From: Eumeta japonica
Taxonomy: Eukaryota; Arthropoda; Insecta; Lepidoptera; Psychidae
Reading direction: 5' to 3'
Assembly: GCA_005406025.1 (NCBI GenBank)
Contig: BGZK01000135.1
Coordinates: 186,001 to 250,000, forward strand
DNA: 64,000 nt
Within the stretch, counting starts at the first letter, position 1, and each line of letters begins with the position of its first letter. Position numbers and translations under genes: made by a program. Below the pieces are notes generated by a model that was not told the DNA's origin, did not search any database, and saw only the letters and a list, made by a program, of their open reading frames with translations. Shown here piece after piece: positions 47,866-61,341 of this stretch.

Positions 47866-48459
47866 CTCAAATATGTTATAAAACACGTTATGATGTGCTA
47901 CGTCTAGATGTTTACAGACGTGAGTTTCCTTACACCTTTGTCTTTAAGATACTCAGTATTTTGATTGATTCCTCTTTCATGTTATCACAAACAATGATTC
48001 ATGCTCCTATCAGGAGCGTTTGCGTACGTAATCAAGTATTCGCTCCTCCTTCCAAAACAATTTCTTTCGTTGTCTTTTTCTGGGTTATAAACACAGACAA
48101 TCTCATTTGGGCATTATGTCAAGTAATGTTTTTAAATCTCAAAGGTCTATAAGCACATTACTACAGCAGTGTACTGAAAAGTAAGCGAGGTTGTTTTAAT
48201 TTACCTTTTTAGTTCACCTTGTTTCTGAATGGTGCACGACGCGATTTATCTTCCCGATATATAATTGGGATTATCGCGTTGTTTGTATGGTTTGTAAACA
48301 GTAAACTATATTTAGTTGCCTTCTTGCAAATTTATTTCTCAAACTGCAATCGAAGTCTGTATTTGTATACTTGTACGGTCGCATATGTAATGGCATATGT
48401 AATGGCATATGCTTGCTGCCAGAATAAAAAAAAATGTAGTTAACTTTTAGGAGCAAAAA

Positions 48460-48495
48460 CTGTAAACAATCGCACGTGCTTGTTATTGTTTACAG
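48460..48495. repeat. Hairpin with CACGTG loop
   Basis: CTGTAAACAAT (48460-48470) and ATTGTTTACAG (48485-48495) pair exactly. The loop holds CGCACGTGCTTGTT. It is also a paired forkhead-type site (GTAAACA / TGTTTAC). Confidence 0.8.
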
Positions 48496-49294
48496 TGTCA
48501 GGTATTTAGGCATTATGGCGCTACAATTAAATGTGATTAGGTTCACGATTTTTCACTTTGAAAAAAATTGGCCTGATGAAGAAACATAATGAAGGTTGGG
48601 TTAGAAAGAAATTCGATTACAACGTAATGAACTTTTCGTTATTGTATTGTCGATCACCACGAGAAAAATATTTAAGGTGACGTAAGTGATAAGCTATTTA
48701 TTAATATGACGTGACGTAACACCCCGCAACCAGCGCACACCGCGATACTGCATACAATCGTAAAAAACGCGCATGTTTGCTTATGTTTAAAGGTATGTAG
48801 AATGAGAGAAAACAGTTTTTTTCGATTAAATACAATAAGGATTAATTTCGAAAAACGCAACTGTCATTTTGATGTGTTTGTATAGATGAAACTACATAGC
48901 AAATTACGAGGCTTAAATAGGCTCCATTCACATGTAAAATGTAAATCTCCGTTTTAAAAAAAAGCTATGTGATATCTTTTGCTCTCTTATAAAAGATAAT
49001 GAATCGAAAAGAAAAATTAAGTAATAATACAAGCAAGATTGTAAATTGCACATTAAAACCAAATGTGCATGCCTTCAGCGCTTGTGACATACGTGTTATT
49101 TAAATTAGAGGTTAATGATAATATATGAGCTTTTCACCAAAAATCCTTTTTTGAAGTTTTTCAGAACTTTCCCGAAGTCACTAATTAAAATTTTTATACA
49201 ATAACTGTTGTTAATATAACCGTATTACTAATTACATTAAAAATAACTTTGGGATTAATTAAAACGTTTGAAAGTAATTACAAATAAAAAAAAA

Positions 49295-49400
49295 ACCAAT
49301 TCTAGGACAGATTTGAACCAGGGCACCCTGCGCGCGCAACTTAAAGCTAAATAGTTGAACTAAATCGTGCAGCGGATCATCGGGCGAAAATAGTTCTTTT
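49295..49400 (-). repeat. tRNA-derived SINE-like fragment
   Basis: On the minus strand, GTGCCCTGGTTCAAATCTGT has a B-box-like GGTTCAAATC. Upstream, GATGATCCGCTGCACG and TTTAGTTCAACTATTTAGC recall tRNA D- and anticodon-arm remnants. It does not fold into a tRNA. A 'cgccatctgttgg' motif often found by lepidopteran repeats follows at 49420-49432. Confidence 0.4.
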
Positions 49401-50119
49401 ATTTTTGATATTACTACCGCCATCTGTTGGCAATTACGAAAACATAAAACATTCATTTCGATCTCCATTTCAGATATTTATGCGAAATGACAGATCAAAA
49501 CATGAATAAATGCGAGTTAAAAAATTCAATTACAGCTAATCGGTACTATATCAAGCTATAATTTTCAATACAGTTATTCCCAATCGATTAGTGATGAGAT
49601 TGAAAAAGAAATGAAGTTTAAAAGTAAATAGTCTTTTAGTTATTGTGATTACACGGGATTTTCAGGCGACAGTAGAAACATACCTACGTTCGCGCTTAAG
49701 GCATGCAATAACATGAAGAATTGGGGCATCATAGGTCACTTTCAGATGATGTGCATTTTCTGAAAAAAATCGGCATTCCCAACACCAAAATTTCCAAATC
49801 CTCACCATAAGAGTACAATTATTGAGATTCGAAACTACACTACCCGTAAGTTCGTTTCGGGAATATTTTCCATTTGTGAAATCTGGAGTTTATGCGAATT
49901 TTATTGGCGAGTGCCCAGCACTACGTGACCTTTTGTACGCTGGATTAATTAAAGTGAGCCTTGAAAGATAAACGGTATGGGAATTTGGCTCACGGAATGT
50001 GTAAACAACGTATCTAGGAAAGTGCGTAATCTAAAGAGACATTTAATTAAAACCTGTCAACCAAAAGCTTTTGTTTTATTGTTAATGGTGATTGCTAATA
50101 AATGGTATCTTCACACGAC

Positions 50120-50120
<1 letters not shown>

Positions 50121-50151
<31 letters not shown>

Positions 50152-50201
50152 GATGCTGAAATTTTATAAAATTTTATATATATATATAAAATTTCAGCAT
50201 C
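50121..50201. repeat. (TA)n run and adjoining hairpin
   Basis: A (TA)n run (50121-50146) adjoins an exact inverted repeat: GATGCTGAAATTTTATA (50152-50168) and TATAAAATTTCAGCATC (50185-50201) around a 16-bp AT loop. Confidence 0.9.
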
Positions 50202-53200
50202 TGTCTGTGTTTTTAAATTAATGTCAATGTCTAAGGTAAATATGATATTTACGAGATATTAAAAAGCATATACATTTTTAAAAATCATATGTATCTGAAT
50301 ATTAGTTTGAAATTATGCCTCGGAAACGCTGAATAAATTTTGATAAGATCAGTAGTATACAGTAGGTGTTTATCCTTAAAAATTGCTCTTTGCTGCATTT
50401 AGATTACGGTATTGAAAAGTTTTGTCTCATTTTATTCGTAGTAATAAATATACCTGAGGCATATCGCAACTAACAAAATATACCTAAGGCATAAGGCACA
50501 TTATATAGCACAAAACAAAAGTCTGTTCAGGTAAATTTGCTCGGTAGGTACCTAGTTCTTAAACATATTTAATTCCTTTTGCCGTTAATAGCACATACAA
50601 ATAATAAATATGTGGATAATTTATACGAATTATATGACTTTGTGTAATCACATAGTCATGAAAACCAAAAAAATATCAATCCTTCAGAGATAATTATCTG
50701 CCTGTACGTTGAGTTTTGGACATGCATACATCCTAACAACGTGTGTCAACATTGTTAGCCCCTGTGCAATATTTACCTGTTATCGTTAAGTCACAATTTA
50801 ATGTTAAAATAGCGACTGGAACAGGCGACGCGCGCGGCGAAGGCATGCTCCGGCCTTAATGTGAATTAATTATTAAAAAAAAGTGACTTAACCTATTAAA
50901 ATGTAAGAAAAATAATTCAAAAACATTTATTTTTTTTGTTCGTTTATTTAATACACAATTTGTTAGTATTAATTAATTTTTCTCTATTTTAAGTAATTTT
51001 ATTCATTAATACTTAATTGTCTTGTCACCATTCTATATTTTGTAAGGCCGTTGAAAGAAAAATGAAACTTTTCTTTATATCATTAATTGATTTTTAGTAA
51101 ATGTAATTTACCAAATTTTCTTTTTTGATGATATCCATTACATCTGTTTTGGGAATAAGTAATATAACAATAATCCTACTATTTCTTGCGTTATTATAAT
51201 TCATGTTTAAAGCGCAAATAATTAATTTAAATTCGTTTTAAATGATTAAAAACTTCTAAGTCAAAGACGAAAGTTCACCGAAAGCTACAAAAATAGGTGG
51301 TGAATATAAAACGTACTGTGCCGATGTGTCGACTTGTGATTTAATGCCTCCCACTTTTCAGGGAGATCCATACCCTGAAATGGAACTTTATACAGTTCAT
51401 ACAAGTTCAAGTCTGGAACCTAATCCATTAGTTCGGAGCTCGTTCATTTTAAATGAACTGTTTAATTAAACGTCGGGTTCGTGATTCTATAGATTTGTAT
51501 TTCTATAGGTTTCTCATATGCATGTAGCTTAAGAAGGATATAGGATTTGCATCAAGAGAGAAAGAGACTTAAAATGTGGATGAGAACCAATTTAAATGAA
51601 CTTTCTATTTTTATTGTAATACAAAATAGATTTTCTTTTAATATGGTAACATCTATAATTCTCCATGCTGCAGATAGGCTTAAATTTCTTACACGAAACA
51701 ATTTTTTTTATTGCTTTCATGATATGGTTACCGTCATGTGGGTTCATACTCGTTTAAGTGTCATAGGAGGTGGTAAATTTTAACCTAGGTTTATAGTTAA
51801 ACATGATGTGAATAGAGTCAAGCATGCAAATAATATAATTATAATTATTACACGTAATACAAATATAAAGGTAACAATAATGCAAATGATAGGTGTATTT
51901 TCATCGAAATAGAAAAAAAGCATAGAAGTATTCCTACACAAACAAAATGACCAAACCAAATTGGCCTCGTAGTAGGCGTGGCGTACGGTAGTGGCTTCGC
52001 CGCCGTACAGGTGTTCACCACGTGTCCTTGTTCTTTCTCTTTCTGTCGTCAACGAGTGTCCTCATTCTTAAAATTATGTACATCTAAAATGATAATAATA
52101 AGGTCCTTTGTAAGAGATTTATTTGGTTTAAAAATATGTCGTATATCCTCATTTACATTTGAGTGAGTTGTGTGCCACGAGTGAACGTAAATTTGTTCGA
52201 CGTCATAATTCTACGCTTTTCTATTTCGATGTATATTTTCGATCAATATTTGTATTATGAAAAATAATAGTCGCAATCCGGTGTCCAGTAAGTTCGTCTT
52301 GAATGCGAAAGAAGCGGGTTCGATCTTGGACCTTTCCCGCGTGAATTTTTATTTAACTTAAACTGTGAAAGAAAAAAAAATTTCATCAGCAGTGGAGATG
52401 TGAGAAATCATGTATTGTACATTAAAATTCATGGAAATATAATTGTTAATCGTACAATTATAATTTGAAAATTCTGTCCCAAGTTTTTTTAAAGCGTTTC
52501 GTGCAAGAAGCGCGTGCGCGGGTAGCGTGCGGCGGCGCTGGCGGCACGCAACGTCTGCCCACAGGCGACACAAAGTTAATAGCGTGTCAACAAACCCGGC
52601 GTAATGGCGAATCGACCGTCCAGTGTGCGCAGGCAGCGGGTAAACACTGCGTTTAACTACCCGTTTAGGTAAATTTACGCATTTTATAATGCGATAACGT
52701 GTTATCATATTATGAGCGAATAAATAACGAAGGCTGTTATTTAAAAAAAAAAAATATATAAAGGGCTTGCTTAGTAATAAAATATAAAACGATTTGAAGT
52801 ATTTTAGCGGTAATACTATTGGAACAAAATTGCACTGATCAATATTTGAAAGGAATCTATCTATATGTCTTGGTTTCTTTAACTTGAACGATTAAAATAT
52901 AAAGTAGGCGCTAGAGAAAGAATAGTTAACAATTCTTCGAGTTATATGGTCGTATTATAATAATGATTATATATAGATCTGAACATTGACGAATTGTGTC
53001 GCTTTAGTGAATTTACGAAAAAGACTGTTCGTTAATTAAATTGAAAATACATTTCTGATTGATTCGACAATAATTCTCTGTTTAAGTTTAAGACTTTAAA
53101 AATGTGAATCGAGTTATATCTAATATATCCAAATAAATAACACATACAGCAGCAAAAGAACGCAAAAACGAACACGATAGAATAACGGCAGAAAGGTGAT

Positions 53201-53249
53201 GAAAATGGATCAAATGAACCGACTAAAGATTAACATCGAGCAAAAAAGA

Positions 53250-53560
53250 AACATTATATCGACACGAACACGACGTCAACGGAAACCGGACGCCGAGCAC
53301 TAGCGCGCCGCCGCACGCGCGTCGGCGGCGGGCGAACGCGAAGGTACTTAGGGGTGTGCGAGCGAAGTATCGTAACGGGAAGTCGCTCGTGCGGAAACAA
53401 GATCTTTATTACATCGCGAATCACCCCCCGCCCCGGCCCGCCCCGCGTTCGCCACCCGCCCGACATAACACCATCGGATATCGAACATCGGGAATACGTA
53501 ATAGACAGCTTTGATTTCGGCACACGAGCAAAACATCCGTACGTAGACGGCGCACGGCCT
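53250..53560. promoter_or_regulatory. GC-rich intronic island 8
   Basis: Includes ACGACGTCAACGGAAACCGG, AGCGCGCCGCCGCACGCGCG, GTCGGCGGCGGGCGAACGCG and CCCCCCGCCCCGGCCCGCCC. Long frames on both strands here follow from the low stop-codon density of GC-rich DNA. No family recognised. Confidence 0.35.
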
Positions 53561-54481
53561 AGACGTTTCTTCCTTAACTTTCTCTTTGTTGTCGGATAGT
53601 TCTCTTTCGTTTTGCACTTTGTAGAATTCGCGTATTTACTGGTGTCTGCTGTCATTTCGTCTGCGTGCACTATACGATTCGATGAAACATGGTTTAGATT
53701 TTGTATTAAACGACTGGATAAAGAAATGTGATCATCTCATTTGTGCCATGCTACCTTTTAAAAGACAAACGGGTCTAAATTCAGGAAACTAGTGTTTTGT
53801 GTTTAAACCCATGTAATTGGTTTATCCAATCCGAATTCCAATGTAGATACAACCCTATTATATTTCTATAGTATTACAGCAGATAGAATCTGCACTACTG
53901 GGATTTATCTGGTAATGAGTTGAACTTTCCTATATTACTTTTTTTCCTCTGCATTAACTTATTTATTTTTATATTTCCGCTTCTCGTTCTAATTAAATCT
54001 ATTTAGTAGTATCATACCTATCTGATCAAATGTTAAAAGTTTCTCAAGCGGTATTTGCACCAAATCTTTGTCGATAGAATAATTACAAGTTTTATCGTTT
54101 GGTTGTGTGAATTATCTTTTGTTCCATAATGTCTATTCAAATCCTAGCTCATACATTAATTTCACCATACAGTAATTTCCCATTTTCACGTCAGTATATC
54201 TATATTTTTTACGATACGTCGACGGTTCTACGTTCGTTCAAAATTTTGGGTATCCACAGAAACCTGCAACATGTTTAAGAATTTGTAGCGTGTGTTAAAA
54301 AGAATGGTTGATAATTGCTTCTACAATTGAAATTATAAATAAGTAAAATCGTACACTTAAAAATTTCTATATTCCAATACGGATCACCATATTTTCAAAC
54401 GTTATATACATCTTCAAAGTTAAAATTTATTCTCGTGAAACTCGAACGTGAAAACCCATATATGAAGTTTATAATCAGGGT

Positions 54482-54796
54482 TTACGTAACCAAATAATGC
54501 TGGCGAGAAATTCTCGTGGGGTACGAGACGCGTAGGTACACTGCGCGCAACAGCTTCCGATATCCCTCCAATATCCGCTTACAACCGGATTCTATGGGGC
54601 GTACGTGCCTTGATTTCGCACACCTGCCCGAGCAGCCCGTCCCCGAGTAATGTGCGTGAACAAAGTCGCCCATGAATAGGGTTCGTTTAAAAGGAGCTGA
54701 CTTATGTAGCACGAATCTCATACCTTTACAAAGTAAGCATACGGTCTCTGATACATCTCCATCAGATGCTTTTGATGATACACATATCGACGTCAT
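54482..54796 (-). other. Unrecognised 104-codon frame with possible donor
   Basis: A minus-strand frame opens at an ATG in good context (GGCCATGACGTC) and has a plausible donor, TTTGTAAAG before GTATGA, after MTSICVSSKASDGDVSETVC LLCK. It could be a small first coding exon. I recognise no domain, see no partner exon, and it does not resemble catulin N-termini. It may be chance. Confidence 0.15.
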
Positions 54797-56149
54797 GGCC
54801 GATATGTGTGAAATTTAAATGAGTGTTTGGCTAGTCTAGGTCGGTTCCTGAAAACGGGTCGACATATTTATAAAATTTCGTTGTTTAAGATTTTTAGTGA
54901 CAGGTCAATTAAATATATTGTAGTTGAGATATGAGTAAGTAAGCTTTCAAAAAAAAACTTGTTCATTGATATTAACAAGTTTTTTGTTTACGACACAAAC
55001 GAAAACAAATGACACTGTTTGACTACAGGGTCGTTTGTAGAAACAAATAAAAGAACGTTTAGAAAAAAAGAAATTGAATTAATGATTCAAAAGAGATTTT
55101 TCACATACTCACGTTTACAGAAAACACTCGTACATAGATCACCGTACGTAATGAGAATTTTGCGAATCGTGATCACTGATTCAGTTTCATTGGGGAACGT
55201 TTATCAAACGAAATTGAACAACAACGTGCTTATCGGATTCTCGCGCCCAAAGCAGCGGACCGCCATCCTGAAATGGCATGAACGATCCTTAACATAAAAA
55301 ATCGCATTGCGATGTGCCTATTGCCATAAGATGAGAAGTTGCCTTTCCTCTTGCCTTACTCCATCATCGGTTTTGAGCCAAAATACGCATGGAACCACCT
55401 TGACAGTGAGATCTTCTCAAAAAGAGTTTCAAAACCCTTTTTATATACGATGGAGCCAACGTCTAACAAACTCAAAAAAAGTACATTATAACTCAAAATT
55501 TTCTGCTTTTTTGAACTCGATTAATAAAAGTAACATTATCAAATAAAATTATATATATATATATACCACTTCATAGAAGAAGAAAAACATGAAGATGTGA
55601 GAGGTAATAAGTAAATACGTATATCTCCAAATCGGAGGTATATAATTTACAAAGAAATTGTGGATCATTAATATTTATTGTTATTTAGTGTATTAAGTTG
55701 ACGACAATTAACACCGGATTTGTTCTACGTCCTATTATAGACATAAGATAATTTAATTAATTAACAATAAATAAATTATCAAAGAAGCATAATAATATAA
55801 GCTTACGTCTATTTTTCAAAGAAGAGTAGGCTATATCTATCTACATACTACGACCTCCATATAACTTTCTGTTTCAGTGACATTGATCGACGGTTTCATC
55901 AAAGCTCGTCGGTTTCGGTTAGTAAAAATTTACCCGTTCCTTAATATATCACTGATAACGTCTGAATGACCTTTGATCTAATCACTCGTTATTTAATTGT
56001 TCTACTCATATAAAAATGATATGTCTTAAGAGCTTTCAAAGTTATCGACGTCTCGAACGTTTTTAATGCAAGTCGGTGCGGCGTATGTCATGATATCTAT
56101 ACGTGTAACTGTAACTCACCGATGCTTGTCCCTGGGAAAAATTTCTAAA

Positions 56150-57010
56150 AAACTAATATAGGTAGTCTTTTTGGATGCAATATAAGCAAAAACATCTTTT
56201 TTGGAATTCCTGTTTGTCTGGTTGTACGTATGTATGTCTTTCGCGTATCGCACAAAAACTACTTCATGGAATTGTATGTGCTTTTAAACCGACTTCAAAA
56301 AAAAGGAGAAGGTTCTTAATTAGACGGTATTTTTAATTTTTTTTTAATGTTTGTTACCTCAGAACTTTGGACTGAGTGAACCGATTTCAATGATTCTTTT
56401 TTTATTTGAAAGATAGTGCTTCCCGTATGGTTCCATTTCAATTTGGTTCAGTTCTGACGATGGAATCTATGAGAAAATCCTATAAATCTTAAATTTGCAA
56501 TAAGTATGTGCGCAACAAATGGACGAATAACTCAATATCACGCTAACCGATTTCGACGATTCTTTTTTTATTAGAAAGCATGTACTTCAAGGGTAGTTTG
56601 ATGAGGATTTGGTTAGGTTCTGATTATGGTATCCATTACATAATAACGGATCTCTCCAATTCTTAGGAGCAAATTAACAATACTCGGCCGAATCTTTTAT
56701 AGGCTATCCGGATATTTGAGTCACCTACCATAACATCGTTATGGTCAAATAATTATCGTAGTCGAATATGATGATCAATGGAATTCCTTAACGGCTTACA
56801 GTAAGGGTTGCGATCTATGAGCAATGAGCAGCATGTTTAGCAGCTCTACCCATAATCAGATAAATTGTACTTCAGACAGACAGACAGTGTACTTCAGATT
56901 CACTAAAAATAAAAATATAAAAAAAAAATTAAGAAAAAAAACCGACTACAAAACAAAAACTATTCCAAAATAAATTAATATGCACTAAAAAGTAAAAAAA
57001 TAATTGCGTA
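56150..57010. mobile_element. Lepidopteran 'accgacttcaaaaaa' element
   Basis: TTAAACCGACTTCAAAAAAA at about 56285 starts a well-known lepidopteran repeat, and GAAAAAAACCGACTAC closes it at about 56947. Inside, two diverged tandem modules start AACCGATTTCAATGATTC (about 56380) and AACCGATTTCGACGATTC (about 56548). Each continues through TTTTTATT-GAAAG to TTGGTT-GGTTCTGA. A CAGACAGACAGACAG run lies near 56874. No coding frame. Confidence 0.65.
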
Positions 57011-58449
57011 TTCTTTTACAACTTAATAATAAACTTACTTTTTCAACTTATCAATATGTAGGTACGATCTATGTGTTTACTACGCAAGAAGGTAGCTAGG
57101 TGCCTATCGACTTCAAATTTAACTCAACACATACATATGAATAACAAAGAATGATCAAAATATTTAACACAATATTTTCATTTTTATTTATTGCATTTTT
57201 CTTTATTCTGTAATCAAACATGCGAATAACTTCGCTAACATTTACACATTAATCAGTAAAATTTATATATAAAATCAATATTTTAGGACTTATACCAATT
57301 AATAACATCGACCGCTCCATAACGAAGCCTCAGTCAAAGGAAGTCAAACCCACCGAAATGCACTTGTATTTATCAAACTCGGTTCGTTGTGCGATGAAAA
57401 TGACCCGAGGCAAACAAAAGGCTATTTTAATTTTGAGCCCTATTATTATTCGTTATCCAGCTCAAAGTTTCTATTTAAATCATGAACGCTCGACTTGACT
57501 CAAGATAACGGATATTAGCCGTATTAACGGAAGCGCTGGAACTTCCCCCGCTCCGGCACCGGTTCAAGATTTACCTGCTACCGATTCTAATATTATTACA
57601 ATATATCATTTAAACAATTTTTTTAATACAATTTACCATTGTATAATAAATATCGTGATATAATTTTTGTATTCCTAAATAAGTTTGCCGAGTGATGCTG
57701 TAATTTTTATAAATATTATATTACACCACGAAATTGAATAGTAAACGAGATCTATAGTCCTATTATTTATATACGAAAAATATTTACATGCTCTTTTTTT
57801 AAATAATATAACATAAATAGAAAGAAAACAAAAAAAAAATGCCGTTAATTGAATTTTGCTAATGTAATTGAATGCCATCTCTTTCAAAAAGTAATACCAT
57901 AGTTTAAGCATTTATTTGAAGGCCGGGCAAGTAAAAGTTCAAGTAAGTAAAGTTATATTCGGCTTTATAGAAGTTAGCGATGATAATTTAAGGAACACCG
58001 TAACTGAGAAGTGCCCCAAGGAGCATATTGCAAACGCCCTTCATAAAATCTAATGTCGGACATCGGACGAAGTTGAATTTTTTTCAAGCAATTCACGCAG
58101 TCGTTTAGTACGAAAGGCCGCCATTTACCAACGCTTCCATTCACTTCGGGATTTTATGAAATGTCAAATGTAACGATGAACGCGTAAATTATCAAAATAA
58201 TATCAAAGTTTGTGATAAGGCGGAGAATTGCAAATTATGTATTATAATTTTAATATCAATGAACATTAAACATTTTTCATTTTATTTCTTAACAGTTTCG
58301 GCTTACTATTAAAAAATTTATCTAAGCAACCGAGTTTTGCTCATCGAGCTTGCATATTGAGTATGTCGTGAGATATATGATAACTTATTCCACGGAAAAG
58401 GTTGCTTATGTTCATGTCCAGTAATAAATACTTAGATATATAATATGAC

Positions 58450-59070
58450 ACTAGCTTTCGTCCGTGACTTCGTCTGCGTAGACATAAAATGATTGGAAAC
58501 ATGGCCCCTTTTCTAAGTTAAAACTCCAGCTAGACAGATACCTGAGAAAGTTTCGTTAAATTTCGTGCAGTAGTGTTTTCTTAATGTGCGTACAGGGAGG
58601 CACACATACAGATAGACATGAATTCTAAAAAGATATTGTTTTGACTCCTATTGTAATTCGCAAAAAAAAAAACTTAAATAATACCTCAAAATATCATTTT
58701 CGTAATTAAAGCTCTAAAAATTCTCAATAACGACATCCATATCGATTTTTAGGTTTATTTCCACCCCCTTAGTGATTGATTAAAAAAAGTCTCAAAATAC
58801 ACACATTTACTTATTTGTTTTTAGGAGTACTTTTACGATGATTCGACTCAAAGTCCAATTTTATAATGAAACTTTGAATCCCCATTTAACCATTTTAAGG
58901 GTTAAATTTCGGAATTTACTTCCTTGTTCCTTATCTACATCCTAAAGGGAACCCTTGTTAAAAATTTTAGCTATCTAGGTTCAAAGGTTTGCGCTGGGTG
59001 TTGATGAATCAGTGAGTCGGTCAGTTAGTCAGGACTTTTCTTTACACGTATATAGAATATCTATATATAG
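58450..59070 (+). repeat. Decayed LINE/SINE-like tail, 'tagctttcgtccgtgac' family
   Basis: ACTAGCTTTCGTCCGTGAC (58450) begins it. 'agtttcgttaaatttcgtgc' and 'cacacatacagatagaca' follow. A second part ends 'gttgatgaatcagtgagtc' and 'ggtcagttagtcaggac', a tail phrase frequent in lepidopteran repeats. No frame survives. Confidence 0.55.
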
Positions 59071-60090
59071 TGCCATCTGTAGTTAATGGCAAGTAGTGTC
59101 GTTTGTTTCTGAGATCAATAACATAACAACAGTATAGTCACCTCAAAATTGTATTAAATGGCGTTAAATAAAGCACATTTTGATTTTTTTTGTAACTAGT
59201 CTTTTTCAGGGAAGACACAGACACGCCTACATAAAAAAACGAACTTGATGAAACAATACTTTATCATAGTAAATATTTACATCGAATTCCGTCGGAAATG
59301 CTATTTTGAGTTTAAAATTTCGCAAATTGTTACAATTGAAAGCTAATATTTGATTCTCACGCTACCATTCCGATGGCGTGGGCACGAGGTATTATGAAGT
59401 ATTTCGGTGTACCGCAGCGGATATCAGAGAACGCAATGGCCGGTTGGCCAGACGCGGATGGTGGATGGACGATAAAGTGGAAATTTTATCGGTCGAGCCG
59501 CGTCTGAAGAAACCACCGCGATATTACGAATAACCTTACGCGCCTTCGTTTGTCATGTGACAATGCGCTGAAGGTGTGGTATCAATGTACACGACGTCAT
59601 TACACTAATGGAATTTGTCTATCAGAGGAACTCGTTGTCTTCATTTATTCAATCGAGCCTAGTCTAGTTATGAGGTAATAAAAGAGTTGAAGTAATTTTT
59701 GTTCGTGTACATAAGAGGTTGAATTCTTTTTAAAATCAATTGAAAAGTACTGACAATATTCATACTGCCGACCTAACAGAGCGCCAGAGAACACCGACGG
59801 CTACAATCAGAGCTGTCGTATAAAAAATGTGTTGAATTAAATACACAATTTGTTTTTTTTTTTTTGTAAGGAGACAGAGGAATCATTTCGATAGTAATCA
59901 ATAAATTCATGTTATTAGTTCTTTTAATCGCCTAAAATATACCTCATTTCTAAGTGGAATTAAAAATATTGGTGAACTATGCTTCATCGGGCGGGATGAT
60001 TAAAACTTGACACAATACGGCAATCCTTTTTACGGCTTTTTAAAAACTATTTATAAAATTTAGTGTTTAATTTAAATAAGAAAAAACGAG

Positions 60091-60460
60091 AGGTGTCGTG
60101 GGACATCTGGTTGGAACGAAGTTCCTTTCGTTTTGTATTATGTTACATCAAATAGTGGGAACAGTGAAATGACTTAACATCTTTTGAGTGTAACCGAACG
60201 AGAAATACAAAACCATATATTAAGAAAAATATTAATTTACCTAAAATTGGACATAATACTATAAAATGGTGAATTATAAGCACTATTGCTTTTTTACTAA
60301 AATCATTGTTGTCGTTCATCAAGCTGCAAAATTATGTGATTTTTGAAATTTATGTCACTTTTATATATATAAAATGCGTTTATTAAATACTTAAAATTTA
60401 AAACTCCATTTTCAGATTCGAATAAAAATCGAAAAAAAAGACAAAGGAACTATCTCAATG
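60091..60460 (+). mobile_element. Hairpin-headed MITE family H, copy 3, decayed
   Basis: Starts AGGTGTCGTGGGACATCTGG (60091-60110) then GGAACGAAGTTCC (60113-60125). The interior has diverged, and a weak closing end (AAAGGAACTATC) may lie at about 60445. Older than the other two copies. Confidence 0.55.
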
Positions 60461-60689
60461 AAGGGGGCTTAACACTTTTTCTGTACGTAAAGATTTCCGC
60501 CAACTAACACCTCTCTCCTCGTAAGTTGCGTTAAGGACATCTGCCCAAAAAAAATTATCAAACCTACATTACTAAAGCTTACTGAGATCCAGTTACAAAT
60601 GAATAATTAATCACATTTGAAAATTATAACAGAGCAATATTATTGAGATCAGATGACTAGCCATTCAGACGCAACTTAGGTGTCGATCA

Positions 60690-60900
60690 ACGTTTGATTT
60701 TTGGCACGACAACGAGCCGGCGCTCGGCGGCCGGCGCCCGCTCTCCGGCGCTATAAATAAAAGTCGGGCACGATTTTCCGCGTTCGAGTTAAAACTCAAT
60801 ACATCACGAAAGCTGATAAACATTTAGGAAATTGCCAACGACACGGGAGGAAACGCGAGATCCCCCGCCGCAGCGACCTCGCGTGGGCGGACGCATTTAA
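60690..60900 (+). promoter_or_regulatory. GC-rich island 9 with TATA-like core
   Basis: GAGCCGGCGCTCGGCGGCCG and GCCCGCTCTCCGGCG lead directly into CTATAAATAAAAG (60751-60763). Downstream are AAGTCGGGCACGATTTTCCG and a GGGAGGAAACGCGAGATC / CCCCGCCGCAGCGACCTCG block. It could be a core promoter, an alternative catulin promoter on the wrong strand, or an enhancer with a Hox-type TTTAT site. No coding frame follows. Confidence 0.3.
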
Positions 60901-61341
60901 TCAAACTAACGATTACATTCGTCTTATACACAAGTATTCATTTGCCGAATATGTATCGCATCGCATTTGTGTAATATCATTGAACAGTTAAATGTGTAAA
61001 TGAATTTAAAAAAAAGCCTGCCAAGTTGAGAGTACATTCGCCCACTGAGGATTCCGTATGAACTTAATTGTGTATGTAAATATTTAATACATTGGAGTGT
61101 CGAAGATGTTTGCTTATAGAGGACGTTGCGGAATATATACTTCTGTTTGACGGCCAAATATTTCCCGAATAATTTCAATATTTTAAAAAAATATTGTGAA
61201 CAGTAAAAACCAATGAACTAATGACGTGCCTCGTCCGAAGTATGATGTAAAAAAATGTTATTCGTTTTATGACACATGCTCCTTTTTTTCATATTAACAT
61301 TTCAAAAATTTTTAATCACCTTCTTTGTAACAAATAACGAG

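Noticed and set aside
52358..52708. 116-codon minus frame over a GC-rich patch
   Set aside because: Both strands are open, no motif, and a tRNA-like 'gggttcgatc' SINE fragment lies adjacent.
53254..53670. 138-codon minus frame and an overlapping plus frame
   Set aside because: Same reason: CpG-dense island with frames on both strands and no family signature.
55019..55297. 92-codon plus frame considered as a transposase relic
   Set aside because: I could not match it to any transposase motif, and there are no terminal repeats around it.
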